From Kluyvera sp046569695 (GTDB lineage Bacteria; Pseudomonadota; Gammaproteobacteria; Enterobacterales; Enterobacteriaceae): a DNA stretch of 64,000 bases. The notes beneath the pieces are model-generated. The model was not told the origin of the DNA. It was given only the letters and a program-made list of their open reading frames with translations, and did no database searches. Below are positions 34,358-42,856 of this stretch, in pieces. The stretch covers positions 4,452 to 68,451 of the forward strand of contig NZ_JBKHUI010000024.1 of the NCBI RefSeq assembly GCF_046569695.1, read 5' to 3'. Each line of letters starts with the position of its first letter. Positions within the stretch are counted from its first letter, which is position 1. Made by a program: the position numbers and the translations under genes.

Positions 34358-34585
34358 TTACTGATGACGATCGGTATACGGCAGCAGGGACAGGTAGCGA
34401 GCGCGCTTGATGCAGCGAGCCAGCTGACGCTGGTATTTTGCACGAGTACCGGTGATACGGCTCGGGACAATTTTACCGCTTTCGGTAATGTAGTTTTTCA
34501 ACGTTGCGATGTCTTTGTAATCGATCTCAACAACGCCTTCCGCGGTGAAACGGCAGAACTTGCGACGACGGAAATAACGTGCCAT
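34358..34585 (-). CDS. rpsR: 30S ribosomal protein bS18
   Basis: This basic 75-residue protein equals E. coli S18 ([17 protein letters not shown]). It forms a heterodimer with S6 on the 30S platform. In many bacteria the S6:S18 complex also binds the operon leader to repress it. The gene lies between priB and rplI, 4 nt after priB. Confidence 0.98.
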
Positions 34586-34589
34586 ATGG

Positions 34590-34904
34590 CTAGTCTCCAG
34601 AATCTATCAATTCAATCTGCTCGGCATGCAGAACCATTTTGCTCAGGCCATTCTTTGCTTTGTGGCAACAGATAAAACCCTGAACGGTGACTGCACTACC
34701 GACCGTTATACTGTGAGTAATGGCTTGGTTTTCGTGACCGCTAATAATAACGGGCATTTGGCACCACGCCTGCCGGTGAAAACCGGCTTCCTCCTGCACA
34801 GAACGATGCTCAAGCACGAACTGGCAATGAGGAATTCCTGATGGGCTGACCTTGCGAAGCGGTGTTCTGCACACTGTGCCGGATAACACCAGACGATTGG
34901 TCAT
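34590..34904 (-). CDS. priB: Primosomal replication protein N, PriB
   Basis: PriB is a dimeric OB-fold single-strand DNA-binding protein that helps PriA and DnaT reload DnaB at stalled forks. The 104-residue length equals E. coli PriB. The sequence [20 protein letters not shown] and the OB-fold stretch [10 protein letters not shown] are typical. Its placement between ribosomal genes rpsF and rpsR is conserved in enterics. Confidence 0.97.
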
Positions 34905-34910
34905 CAGAAA

Positions 34911-35306
34911 TTACTCTTCAGAATCCCCAGCTTCAGCATCATCTGAGGTTTCGTTTGCGAAATCATCGCGACGTTCACGACGCTCGTCTTTCGCTTTAAC
35001 CATCGGAGACGCTTCGGTAACAGCGTGCTTAGTACGCATAACCATGCTGCGGATAACGGCATCGTTGAAGCGGAAGTTAGTTTCCAGCTCATCGATCACT
35101 TCCTGCGGCGCTTCAACGTTCAGCAGAACGTAGTGAGCTTTGTGCAGTTTGTTGATCGGGTAAGCCAGCTGACGGCGGCCCCAGTCTTCCAGACGGTGGA
35201 TCGTGCCTTCTGCTGCAGTGATTGCACCAGTGTAGCGCTCGATCATACCCGGAACCTGTTCGCTCTGGTCAGGATGGACCATAAAAACGATTTCGTAATG
35301 ACGCAT
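34911..35306 (-). CDS. rpsF: 30S ribosomal protein bS6
   Basis: This 131-residue protein matches E. coli S6, starting MRHYEIVFMVHPDQSEQVPG and ending in the acidic tail of alternating Asp/Glu residues that RimK extends with glutamates. It binds S18 on the 30S platform. It is the first gene of the operon, preceded by a leader with an S6:S18-type structure and a good promoter. AAGGAGC is the ribosome-binding site. Confidence 0.98.
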   Translation of the reverse strand: MRHYEIVFMVHPDQSEQVPGMIERYTGAITAAEGTIHRLEDWGRRQLAYPINKLHKAHYVLLNVEAPQEVIDELETNFRFNDAVIRSMVMRTKHAVTEASPMVKAKDERRERRDDFANETSDDAEAGDSEE

Positions 35307-35345
35307 CGAATTGCTCCTTACGGATTATTCAGCCTCCTGTCTGGG

Positions 35346-35391
35346 TCAGCCGAGGCCCATGGAGGCAAGGAACGTGTTAAAGGTCGGCTGA
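35346..35391 (-). promoter_or_regulatory. Ribosomal S6:S18-type autoregulatory leader
   Basis: On the minus strand the leader carries TCAGCCGA (35391-35384) pairing perfectly with TCGGCTGA (35353-35346), with CCGACC next to the first arm. A stem with a CCG element just upstream of rpsF is the hallmark of the leader bound by the S6:S18 complex. The structure is seen; its regulation of this operon is established for relatives. Confidence 0.7.
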
Positions 35392-35404
35392 AAAATGACG
35401 CGTA

Positions 35405-35433
35405 ATAATACTTGCCAGCCCCGGGAAACTCAA
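35405..35433 (-). promoter_or_regulatory. Sigma-70 promoter of the rpsF operon
   Basis: On the minus strand TTGAGT (35433-35428) and TATTAT (35410-35405) are separated by exactly 17 nt, about 100 nt upstream of rpsF. The rest of the rpsF-yjfY gap, about 200 nt, is A+T rich and shows no gene. Confidence 0.75.
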
Positions 35434-35645
35434 GCTGATTGCGCAAAAAATTCACACAAAACGCAAAGTCGAACTAAGTCAGTGATTTAAAATTAAACAG
35501 CCCCGAATGCGGCAATTTTTTGAACAACAGCATCAGAAAAGGTCGCCATACAGTTGCCAAAGACCGATTACAATTAAGTCAGTAGTCAACCACAGCAAGA
35601 GGAGAGCCCCGCGTTAGCGCCAGGACTGTCAGTAAGGAGTCGAGT

Positions 35646-35921
35646 ATGAAATCTATCGTCATTGCCGCAATGGCTGTGTTACTGGCAAGCGCCAGCGCAC
35701 AGGCTGCCATTAAGATCGATGGCCATCAGGCACGTAACATGGACGATGTTCAGAGCCTGGGGGTTATCTATATCAACCATAATATCGCCACTGAGCAAGA
35801 GGCCGACCAGGCGCTCAGTCAGAAGAGCGATGCTCGGGGGGCGAAATACTTCCAGCCTATCCTGATACATGAACCCGGAAGCAACGGTTTGATCCACGCG
35901 AGCGCTGCGCTGTATCGCTAA
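35646..35921 (+). CDS. yjfY: Small periplasmic DUF1471 (BhsA/McbA family) protein YjfY
   Basis: This 91-residue protein matches YjfY. The signal peptide MKSIVIAAMAVLLASASAQA is followed by a single DUF1471 domain (LGVIYINHN, GAKYFQPIL, HASAALYR). Family members respond to acid, metals or oxidants and affect biofilm; YjfY itself has no established role. AAGGAG precedes the start. It is one of three DUF1471 genes around the ula regulon. Confidence 0.92.
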   Translation: MKSIVIAAMAVLLASASAQAAIKIDGHQARNMDDVQSLGVIYINHNIATEQEADQALSQKSDARGAKYFQPILIHEPGSNGLIHASAALYR

Positions 35922-35930
35922 TCCCGTGCT

Positions 35931-35965
35931 TCGTTCTTCGCCCCCGCCCCGAGGGCGAAGAACGC
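35931..35965. terminator. Hairpin after yjfY
   Basis: A perfect 12-bp stem (CGTTCTTCGCCC / GGGCGAAGAACG) with a 9-nt loop lies 10 nt after the yjfY stop. No T run follows at once on the plus strand, so it may act as a processing or stability hairpin rather than a classical terminator. Confidence 0.6.
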
Positions 35966-35972
35966 CAGCCAT

Positions 35973-36029
35973 AAAAAGGCTCCGGAATCAGACCAGTAAC
36001 ATCCCGAAGGCGTACAAATCCCGGAGCAT
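35973..36029 (-). terminator. Long-loop terminator of the ulaABCDEF operon
   Basis: On the minus strand, GCTCCGG (36029-36023) pairs with CCGGAGC (35985-35979) and is followed by CTTTTTAT. The loop between is 37 nt and holds a small inner hairpin (GCCTTCGGG). It begins 17 nt after the ulaF stop. Confidence 0.72.
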
Positions 36030-36045
36030 ATTTTGGGTTAAACGG

Positions 36046-36729
36046 TCACTGCCCGTAATAGGCGTTCGGCCCATGCTTACGCATAAAATGTTTATTCATC
36101 AGGTAGCTGTCAATTGGGTTGAGCGCCGGGTTGATACCACGCGCAATCCACGCCATTTTTGCCACCTCTTCCATCACCACCGCGTTATGCACCGCGTCGT
36201 GCGCATCTTTCCCCCAGGCGAACGGGCCATGCTGATACACCACGATCCCCGGCGTATGCAGTGGTTCAACGTCGCCCAGCGTCTCGATGATCACCTTGCC
36301 GGTATTCAGCTCATATTCCCCCTGAACTTCAGCCTCCGTTAACGCACGGGTGCAGGGAATATCGCCAAAAAAGTAGTCCGCATGGGTCGTTCCCAGCGCA
36401 GGAATCGCCAGCCCCGCCTGCGCCCACGATGTCGCATGGGTGGAGTGGGTATGCACGACGCCGCCGAGCGACGAATAGCGGCGGTACATCGCCAGATGCG
36501 TCGCGGTGTCGGAAGAAGGACGGTAGCGACCTTCGACCACGTTGCCGTCCATATCCACCACCACCATGTCATCCACGGTCATAGTCTCATACGCGACGCC
36601 GCTAGGTTTAATCACCACCCGGCCGCGTTCACGGTCGATAGCGCTGACGTTGCCCCAGGTAAAGGTCACCAGACCATAGCGCGGCAAATCCATGTTGGCA
36701 TCGAACACCTGCTGTTTTAGCTGTTGCAT
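36046..36729 (-). CDS. ulaF: L-ribulose-5-phosphate 4-epimerase UlaF
   Basis: UlaF converts L-ribulose 5-phosphate to D-xylulose 5-phosphate, the last step of anaerobic L-ascorbate use. The start MQQLKQQVFDANM gives 227 residues and overlaps the ulaE stop by one base (TAATG), so translation is coupled. It belongs to the class II aldolase fold with zinc-binding HTHSTHA and a later histidine motif (YQHGPFAWG). It is the last gene of the ula operon and is followed by the long-loop terminator. Confidence 0.95.
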   Translation of the reverse strand: MQQLKQQVFDANMDLPRYGLVTFTWGNVSAIDRERGRVVIKPSGVAYETMTVDDMVVVDMDGNVVEGRYRPSSDTATHLAMYRRYSSLGGVVHTHSTHATSWAQAGLAIPALGTTHADYFFGDIPCTRALTEAEVQGEYELNTGKVIIETLGDVEPLHTPGIVVYQHGPFAWGKDAHDAVHNAVVMEEVAKMAWIARGINPALNPIDSYLMNKHFMRKHGPNAYYGQ

Positions 36730-37583
36730 TATGCCGCCTCCACCAGTCCGGCGCGGGCCATTCTGGCCTTCACCCAATCGCGCGCTTTTGCTACTTCCCG
36801 CATCGGGTCGTCCGAGGTTTCACTCCACATCTCAATCAGATACGGGCCGCAGTAGCCGCTTTCGCGTAACGTTTCAAAGCAGCGTTCAAAATCGACAACA
36901 CCTTCGCCGAAGGGGACGTTTTTAAAGACGCCAGGCTTCGTATCCTTCACGTGTACGGCGACGATATGCCCTATCCCGGCCTGTAACTCCATCTGTACGT
37001 CGTTATCCCAGGCCGACAGGTTGCCGATGTCCGGATAAAGCTGGAACCACGGGTTATTCAGGTAGTGCGCGTAGCCAAGCGCCTTACTGATGGAGTTCAT
37101 CAGCGGGTAATCCATGATCTCCATCGCTAGCGTGACCTGCGCGCGGCTGGCCATTTCCACGCTCTCCTTCAGGCCGTCGCGAAAGCGCCGACGCGTTTCG
37201 TCGTTTGCCTGCTGGTAATAGACGTCGTATCCCGCCAGCTGAATCACCCGGATGCCGATATCCTGTGCGAAGCGGATAGCTTTACACATAATCTCCAGCC
37301 CCTGGTTGCGAACGTCATCGTCTTCGCAACCCAGCGGGAAACGGCGATGCGCGCTCAAACACATCGACGGCACGCGAACACCGGTTTCCGCTATCGCACT
37401 CACCAGCGCTAAACGCTGCTCGCTACTCCAGTCGAGGCGCGACAGACGCTCGTCGGTTTCATCCACCGACATTTCAACAAAATCAAAACCCAGCTCTTTC
37501 GCCAGACGCAGGCGTTCCAGCCAGCACTCCCCGGCAGGGAGCGCTTTTTCATAGATGCCGAGCGGTGTCTGTTTCGACAACAT
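36729..37583 (-). CDS. ulaE: L-xylulose-5-phosphate 3-epimerase UlaE
   Basis: UlaE converts L-xylulose 5-phosphate to L-ribulose 5-phosphate. The 284-residue length equals the E. coli enzyme. It is an AP-endonuclease-2-like TIM barrel with metal ligands in MEIMDYP, YPDIGNLSAW, HVKDTKPG and LIEMWSE. It lies between ulaD and ulaF in the operon, 9 nt after ulaD. Confidence 0.95.
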   Translation of the reverse strand: MLSKQTPLGIYEKALPAGECWLERLRLAKELGFDFVEMSVDETDERLSRLDWSSEQRLALVSAIAETGVRVPSMCLSAHRRFPLGCEDDDVRNQGLEIMCKAIRFAQDIGIRVIQLAGYDVYYQQANDETRRRFRDGLKESVEMASRAQVTLAMEIMDYPLMNSISKALGYAHYLNNPWFQLYPDIGNLSAWDNDVQMELQAGIGHIVAVHVKDTKPGVFKNVPFGEGVVDFERCFETLRESGYCGPYLIEMWSETSDDPMREVAKARDWVKARMARAGLVEAA

Positions 37584-37592
37584 ACCCGCTCC

Positions 37593-38243
37593 TTAGCCCC
37601 AAAGCTGAGCAATAGAACGCTTGAATTGACGCGCTGCTTCCACCGGGGATGCCGCATCACGAATGCTACGACCAGCAATAAAGACGTGAATTGGAATGCC
37701 CGCAAACAGCGGCAGATCTTCCAGCGCCAGACCTCCGGTAACGGTCACTTTGAAGCCCATATCTGACAGGCGCTTGATCGCTGTAATATCCGCGTCGCCC
37801 CAGGCCACACCGGCCGCCTGCGCATCGCGGCTGCGGTGATACACCACCTGCTGAATACCCGCATCGCGCCACTCTTTGGCCTGTTCCCAGGTCCAGTAGC
37901 CGGTCAGTTCAATCTGTACGTCGCCGTTAAACTCTTTTGCTACGTCCAGCGCGCCTTTAGCGGTGTTGATATCCGCGCAGCAGATCACTGTCACCCAGTC
38001 GGCGTTGGCTTCAAAGCACATACGGGAGAGGATTTTGCCCGCATCGGCAATCTTGGCATCCGCCAGCACGATTTTGTGCGGATAGAGCGCCTTCAGGTCG
38101 CGAACGGCGCGCACGCCTTCACCGACGCACAGAATGGTTCCCACTTCAATGATATCCACTTCTTCCGCAATCAGACGGGTCGTTTCGTAGGCTGAAGACA
38201 TCGTTTGGTTATCCAGCGCAACCTGCAACATTGGTAATGACAT
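37593..38243 (-). CDS. ulaD: 3-keto-L-gulonate-6-phosphate decarboxylase UlaD
   Basis: UlaD decarboxylates 3-keto-L-gulonate 6-phosphate to L-xylulose 5-phosphate. The 216-residue length equals E. coli. It is a member of the orotidine-5'-phosphate decarboxylase suprafamily, with the signature DAKIADAG carrying the catalytic and magnesium-binding residues. The phosphate-binding end is VTGG...FIAGRSI. It lies 12 nt after ulaC. Confidence 0.96.
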   Translation of the reverse strand: MSLPMLQVALDNQTMSSAYETTRLIAEEVDIIEVGTILCVGEGVRAVRDLKALYPHKIVLADAKIADAGKILSRMCFEANADWVTVICCADINTAKGALDVAKEFNGDVQIELTGYWTWEQAKEWRDAGIQQVVYHRSRDAQAAGVAWGDADITAIKRLSDMGFKVTVTGGLALEDLPLFAGIPIHVFIAGRSIRDAASPVEAARQFKRSIAQLWG

Positions 38244-38255
38244 TTCAATTCCCTC

Positions 38256-38723
38256 TTAAACAGCCGCCGCAGTGGCGTGATCGATTAAATCCAGAACTTC
38301 CTGCTCGGTGCGGCAGGCCCGTAAGCGGTCAAAATTGGCTTCATCATCAAACAGGTTAACGATCTGCATGATGCCCACCTCCTGATGGGTATTGGCATCT
38401 ACTGCTGCCATGGTGATGAGGATATCGACCGGATCGTTATCTTCATGGTTAAACACCAGCGGCGTTTTCAGCGTGACCAGCGCAAAACCGGTTTTCTTCA
38501 CCCCCTCTTCCGGGCGACCGTGCGGCATCGCCAGGCCTGGTGCAATCACAAAATAGGGGCCGTGTTCAGCAACACCATCGAGAATGGCCTGGTAGTAACG
38601 CGGCTCAACGACATCAGCTTTAACCAGCAGATCGACGCTCAGCTTGACGGCTTCCTGCCAGGTGTTGGCTTCAGCCTGGAGCAAAATGGAATGGTTCTGC
38701 ACCAGCGAATCACGTAATTTCAT
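38256..38723 (-). CDS. ulaC: L-ascorbate PTS EIIA component UlaC
   Basis: This 155-residue protein is the cytoplasmic EIIA of the ascorbate phosphotransferase system, which passes phosphate from HPr to UlaB. The phospho-acceptor is His68 in MPHGRPEEGV, in the fructose/mannitol EIIA fold. It lies 9 nt after ulaB in the operon. Confidence 0.95.
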   Translation of the reverse strand: MKLRDSLVQNHSILLQAEANTWQEAVKLSVDLLVKADVVEPRYYQAILDGVAEHGPYFVIAPGLAMPHGRPEEGVKKTGFALVTLKTPLVFNHEDNDPVDILITMAAVDANTHQEVGIMQIVNLFDDEANFDRLRACRTEQEVLDLIDHATAAAV

Positions 38724-38732
38724 GGGGCGTCC

Positions 38733-39038
38733 TTACTTCACATCCTGCGGGAAATGTTCTTTGATCACTTCCAGCAGTTTTGGCCCAAAATCGGCAGGCG
38801 ACAGCATGTTGCGCACACCAACCACATATTTATTTCCGCTCACGGTGATTTCACCGGCAATATGGGTGGACGCGATGATGATGTCTGCCCCATTCAGTTC
38901 GCTTTTGTATTCGCCTACCGCGCAGCTATTTACGGTATGGTCGATATTTGATTGGGTTAAAAACTGGTCCACTTTCATCTTCATGATCATGGAGCTGCCC
39001 TGCCCGTTACCACATACAGCCAGAATACGTACAGTCAT
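38733..39038 (-). CDS. ulaB: L-ascorbate PTS EIIB component UlaB
   Basis: UlaB is the EIIB that transfers phosphate from UlaC to incoming ascorbate. The start at 39038 gives 101 residues, as in E. coli; the longer frame begins with TTG two codons upstream. The phosphorylated cysteine is Cys9 in ILAVCGNGQGSS. The ribosome-binding site is weak, which suggests coupling to ulaA translation 12 nt upstream. Confidence 0.95.
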   Translation of the reverse strand: MTVRILAVCGNGQGSSMIMKMKVDQFLTQSNIDHTVNSCAVGEYKSELNGADIIIASTHIAGEITVSGNKYVVGVRNMLSPADFGPKLLEVIKEHFPQDVK

Positions 39039-39050
39039 AGTCAAAATTCC

Positions 39051-40451
39051 TTATGAAGCAGAAACTTCTGCCATTTGTTTTTCCGCATCTTCTTCGGCGC
39101 GCAGCGCGCGGCCAGCGAAGAACATATAAGCCAGAGCAATCACGATAATGACGGCCATAAAAATCAGCCCGATGGAGGCAAAGCCCTGCATCATCGGTGG
39201 TGCCAGAATTGACCAGTCGGCCATCCCCATCCAGGCGCTCATGCCGGTCAGTTTCACCGCCCATACGCAGCCGAAGATTTCAATCATCCCCATCACCAGA
39301 CAAATCTTGAGCGCCGCACGCCAGCCGCCGAAGTGGTTAGCGAAGACGCCGATAGTGGCGTTAGAGAAGAACATCGGGATAAAGCCAGGAATAATCAGGA
39401 TGGAAGAGCCGCAGCCGACCAGAATGCCCACGGCAATCAACTGGCCGATGGTGCCCCACATAAAGCCCCACACAACGGCGTTTGGCGCAAAGCTATAAAT
39501 CGCGGCGCAGTCAATCGCCAGCACGGCGCCAGGGATCAGGCGCTGAGAGATGCCGTTGAAGGCTTCGGACAGCTCGGCGACGAACATGCGCACACCCTGA
39601 GTGATGATGAAAATCGCCACCGCAAACGAGAAGCCGGTTTGCAGAATGTAGATAGTCCAGTGGGTCTTACCGGCCATGGCCTGCACCACGTCCAGACCGA
39701 ACGAAAGCAGAATGGCGCCGAAGAAGACCGTCATGACGATGGCGGTAGAAACAATGTTGTCGTGGAAAATATTGAGCCAGCCAGGCAGCTTCAGCTCTTC
39801 CACGCTCTCCTCTTTCTTACCGAGGAACGGCGCAACTTTGTAGGCAATCCACGAGGCAAACTGCTGCTGGTGACCGATGGAGAAGCCGCAGTTATCCGTC
39901 ACTTCCTGCGTCGGCTTGTACATCATGTTGGAGGTAATGCCCCAGTAGAGCGACACCAGCACCGCGGTGCAGATAATGGTGGTCCACATCGAGTATCCGC
40001 AGATATAGAAGAACACCGCAATCAGCCCGGCCTGCTGGAACATGATGTGCCCGGTGAGCATGATGGTGCGAATCCCCGTGATGCGCCTCAGCAGCACGTA
40101 GCAGATGTTCAGCGCCAGCGCTAACAGCACCGCATACCCCACCCAGCTATAGGCATCGCCCATGCGTTCGATGGTCGCCATCATTGAGGCGTAGGTATCG
40201 GAGATGGCACCGTTGATGCCGTACACCTCAGACATCTTCGCCACAACCGGTTTGAAGGTGCTGGTCAGGATGCCAGACCCCGCCTGCAGAAGCATAAAGC
40301 CGATAATCGTCTTGATGGTGCCTTTGATAATCACGCTGACGCTTTTGCGCAGCAGGATATAGCCGACACAGGTCACGATACCCAGCAACAGCGGGGCGTT
40401 GGTCATCACCTGATTAAAAAAGACGGTAAAGATGTTGTAGAGGATCTCCAT
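39051..40451 (-). CDS. ulaA: L-ascorbate PTS permease EIIC, UlaA
   Basis: UlaA is the membrane channel that imports L-ascorbate and releases it as ascorbate 6-phosphate. The start MEILYNIFTVFF at 40451 has GGAGAG upstream and gives 466 residues, near E. coli (465). It has about eleven membrane segments and no cytoplasmic EII domain. It is the first gene of ulaABCDEF and diverges from ulaG. Two copies of a 25-nt repeat, the likely UlaR sites, lie in the gap. Confidence 0.95.
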   Translation of the reverse strand: MEILYNIFTVFFNQVMTNAPLLLGIVTCVGYILLRKSVSVIIKGTIKTIIGFMLLQAGSGILTSTFKPVVAKMSEVYGINGAISDTYASMMATIERMGDAYSWVGYAVLLALALNICYVLLRRITGIRTIMLTGHIMFQQAGLIAVFFYICGYSMWTTIICTAVLVSLYWGITSNMMYKPTQEVTDNCGFSIGHQQQFASWIAYKVAPFLGKKEESVEELKLPGWLNIFHDNIVSTAIVMTVFFGAILLSFGLDVVQAMAGKTHWTIYILQTGFSFAVAIFIITQGVRMFVAELSEAFNGISQRLIPGAVLAIDCAAIYSFAPNAVVWGFMWGTIGQLIAVGILVGCGSSILIIPGFIPMFFSNATIGVFANHFGGWRAALKICLVMGMIEIFGCVWAVKLTGMSAWMGMADWSILAPPMMQGFASIGLIFMAVIIVIALAYMFFAGRALRAEEDAEKQMAEVSAS

Positions 40452-40530
40452 AACGCTCTCCGATAAATGAAGTGGCTGAACCAGCAACCCTGCTCAGCGG
40501 TGGTGTGACACACTCTAATAATCAAAAATA

Positions 40531-40555
40531 ATCACAACAAGATTCAATTTGATTA
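40531..40555. promoter_or_regulatory. Candidate UlaR operator, ulaA side
   Basis: The 25-nt sequence beginning ATCACAACAA and ending TTTGATTA recurs with 19 identical positions at 40762-40786. The pair lies in the shared ulaA-ulaG control region, as known for the E. coli UlaR operators. A TGTGA-containing CRP-like half site follows at 40558. Confidence 0.6.
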
Positions 40556-40761
40556 AATGTGACGTGCGCCGCAATAATAAACATATCAACACTATGGAAT
40601 TAATAACCATTTAATCACCATTAAAATAATCGAATAAAATCAACTAGATATAAAATAAACATAGCTTAACAATTATTGAATTATGGTTACCTCTTATTGC
40701 GACACTCCTCTCTGGCGCCAAAAATCATGATTGCAATAATGAAAAAACGGTGACAGTATCA

Positions 40762-40786
40762 ATCACAACAAATCACAAAATGATTA
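40762..40786. promoter_or_regulatory. Candidate UlaR operator, ulaG side
   Basis: This second copy of the 25-nt repeat (ATCACAACAA...ATGATTA) lies 28 nt upstream of ulaG. The 362-nt gap between the operons is very A+T rich, which suits an IHF-bent repression loop, as shown for E. coli. No gene is seen in it. Confidence 0.6.
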
Positions 40787-40813
40787 CTTATGACGATTTA
40801 AGAGGAAAACACG

Positions 40814-41878
40814 ATGAGTAAAGTTGAGACCATCTCGCGAGAATCCTGGATCCTGAGCACCTTCCCTGAGTGGGGCAGCTGGCTGAATGAAGAGATTGAG
40901 CAGGAGCAGGTTGCACCGGGCACCTTTGCGATGTGGTGGCTGGGTTGTACCGGTATCTGGTTGAAATCCGAGGGCGGCACCAACGTCTGCGTCGATTTCT
41001 GGTGCGGCACGGGGAAACAGAGTCACGGCAACCCGCTGATGAAACAGGGCCATCAGATGCAGCGCATGGCGGGGGTGAAAAAATTACAGCCGAATCTGCG
41101 TACCACGCCGTTTGTGCTGGATCCATTCGCTATCCGCGAGATCGACGCCGTGCTGGCGACCCACGATCATAACGACCATATCGACGTCAACGTGGCGGCC
41201 GCCGTCATGCAGAACTGCGCGGACGATGTGCCGTTTATCGGGCCGCAAACCTGCGTCGATCTGTGGGTTGGCTGGGGCGTGCCAAAAGAGCGCTGCATCG
41301 TGGTGAAGCCAGGCGACGTGGTGAAGGTAAAAGATATTGAAATTCATGCGCTTGATGCCTTTGACCGTACCGCACTAATTACGTTGCCTGCCGATCAAAA
41401 AGCCGCTGGCGTACTGCCGGACGGTATGGACGCGCGCGCCGTAAATTACCTGTTCAAAACGCCGGGCGGCACCCTGTATCACAGCGGTGACTCCCACTAC
41501 TCTAACTACTACGCCAGGCACGGCAACGAGCATCATATCGACGTTGCGCTGGGCTCTTACGGCGAGAACCCGCGCGGGATCACCGACAAAATGACCAGCG
41601 CCGATATGCTGCGTATGGCCGAAGCGCTGAACACCAAAGTGGTGATCCCTTTCCACCATGATATCTGGTCAAACTTCCAGGCCGATCCGCAGGAAATTCG
41701 TGTGCTGTGGGAGATGAAAAAAGACCGCCTGAAATACGGATTCAAGCCGTTTATCTGGCAAGTTGGCGGCAAGTTCACCTGGCCGCTGGATAAAGATAAC
41801 TTCGAATATCACTATCCGCGCGGCTTCGACGATTGCTTCACCATTGAGCCGGATCTGCCGTTTAAATCATTCTTGTAA
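40814..41878 (+). CDS. ulaG: L-ascorbate-6-phosphate lactonase UlaG
   Basis: UlaG hydrolyses L-ascorbate 6-phosphate to 3-keto-L-gulonate 6-phosphate in the cytoplasm. The 354-residue protein is a metallo-beta-lactamase-fold enzyme with the metal motif THDHNDHID near residue 115 and further histidines at HSGDSHYSNYY and PFHHDIW. AGAGGA precedes the start. It is transcribed alone, opposite to ulaABCDEF, and is followed by a BIME before ulaR. Confidence 0.96.
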   Translation: MSKVETISRESWILSTFPEWGSWLNEEIEQEQVAPGTFAMWWLGCTGIWLKSEGGTNVCVDFWCGTGKQSHGNPLMKQGHQMQRMAGVKKLQPNLRTTPFVLDPFAIREIDAVLATHDHNDHIDVNVAAAVMQNCADDVPFIGPQTCVDLWVGWGVPKERCIVVKPGDVVKVKDIEIHALDAFDRTALITLPADQKAAGVLPDGMDARAVNYLFKTPGGTLYHSGDSHYSNYYARHGNEHHIDVALGSYGENPRGITDKMTSADMLRMAEALNTKVVIPFHHDIWSNFQADPQEIRVLWEMKKDRLKYGFKPFIWQVGGKFTWPLDKDNFEYHYPRGFDDCFTIEPDLPFKSFL

Positions 41879-41901
41879 AATTAGGGGGCGAGCGAACCTT
41901 T

Positions 41902-41980
41902 GTAGGCCGGATAAGGCGTTACGCCGCCATCCCGCATCCTGCTCCGTGTTGCCTGATGGCGCTGCGCTTATCAGGCCTAC
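41902..41980. repeat. BIME between ulaG and ulaR
   Basis: Two inverted REP units at 41902-41935 and 41950-41980 separate the codirectional ulaG and ulaR genes. The left unit is variant (GGATAAGGCGTTACGCCGCC) and the right unit is of the GCCTGATGGCGCTGCGC type. Confidence 0.9.
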
Positions 41981-42100
41981 CCCCTCCGTACCCGGGCGAG
42001 ATACGTCAACATCGACCCCGGGAAATAGCCCATATACTTTTAGTATTTTGGCTATTTTTCAAATATCATCTTTAATCATCATTTTTTTTCGGATTAGCTC

Positions 42101-42856
42101 ATGACGGAAGCGCAAAGACATCAGATTCTACTGGAACTGCTGGCGCAAGCGGGTTTTATAACAGTAGAGCAGGTGATTTCCCGTCTGGGGATCTCACCCG
42201 CTACGGCCCGTAGGGACATCAACAAGCTTGATGAAAGCGGCAAGCTGAAAAAAGTGCGCAACGGTGCCGAAGCCGTTAACCAACAGCGTCCTCGCTGGTC
42301 GCCAATGAACATTCATCAGGCACAAAATCACGATGAGAAAGTGCGCATTGCGAAAGCGGCGTCGCAGCTGGTGATGCCTGGTGAAAGCGTGGTGATCAAC
42401 TGTGGATCGACCGCTTTCCTGGTTGGCCAGGAGATCTGCGGTAAACCGGTGCAGATCATCACCAACTACCTGCCGCTGGCGAATTACCTTATCGATCAAG
42501 AACACGACAGCGTGATCATTATGGGCGGGCAGTACAACCGCAGCCACGCCATCACGCTCAGCCCACAGGGCAGCGAAAACAGCTTGTACGCCGGGCACTG
42601 GATGTTTACCAGCGGCAAAGGGCTGACGGCGGAAGGGTTGTACAAAACCGACATGCTCACCGCCATGGCAGAACAGAAAATGCTGAACGTGGTGGGCAAG
42701 CTTGTCGTACTGGTCGATAGCAGCAAGGTCGGCGAACGGGCGGGGATGCTGTTTAGCCGTGCCGATGAGATCGATCTGCTGATCACCGGCAAGCAGGCTG
42801 ATCCGGAGATCCTCAAAAAGCTTGAGGATCAGGGAGTGAAGGTTATCCGCGTTTAA
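42101..42856 (+). CDS. ulaR: DeoR-family repressor UlaR
   Basis: UlaR represses the ula regulon and is released by L-ascorbate 6-phosphate. The 251-residue length equals E. coli. It has an N-terminal DeoR helix-turn-helix (FITVEQVISRLGISPATARR) and a C-terminal phospho-sugar-binding domain with NCGSTAFLVG. Its last four bases overlap the end of convergent yjfP. Its targets are probably the repeats at 40531 and 40762. Confidence 0.96.
   Translation: MTEAQRHQILLELLAQAGFITVEQVISRLGISPATARRDINKLDESGKLKKVRNGAEAVNQQRPRWSPMNIHQAQNHDEKVRIAKAASQLVMPGESVVINCGSTAFLVGQEICGKPVQIITNYLPLANYLIDQEHDSVIIMGGQYNRSHAITLSPQGSENSLYAGHWMFTSGKGLTAEGLYKTDMLTAMAEQKMLNVVGKLVVLVDSSKVGERAGMLFSRADEIDLLITGKQADPEILKKLEDQGVKVIRV

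Noticed and set aside
39333..40124. A 263-codon open frame opposite ulaA
   Set aside because: It is rich in His, Gln, Arg and Asp as expected for the antisense of a membrane protein gene, with no family motifs.
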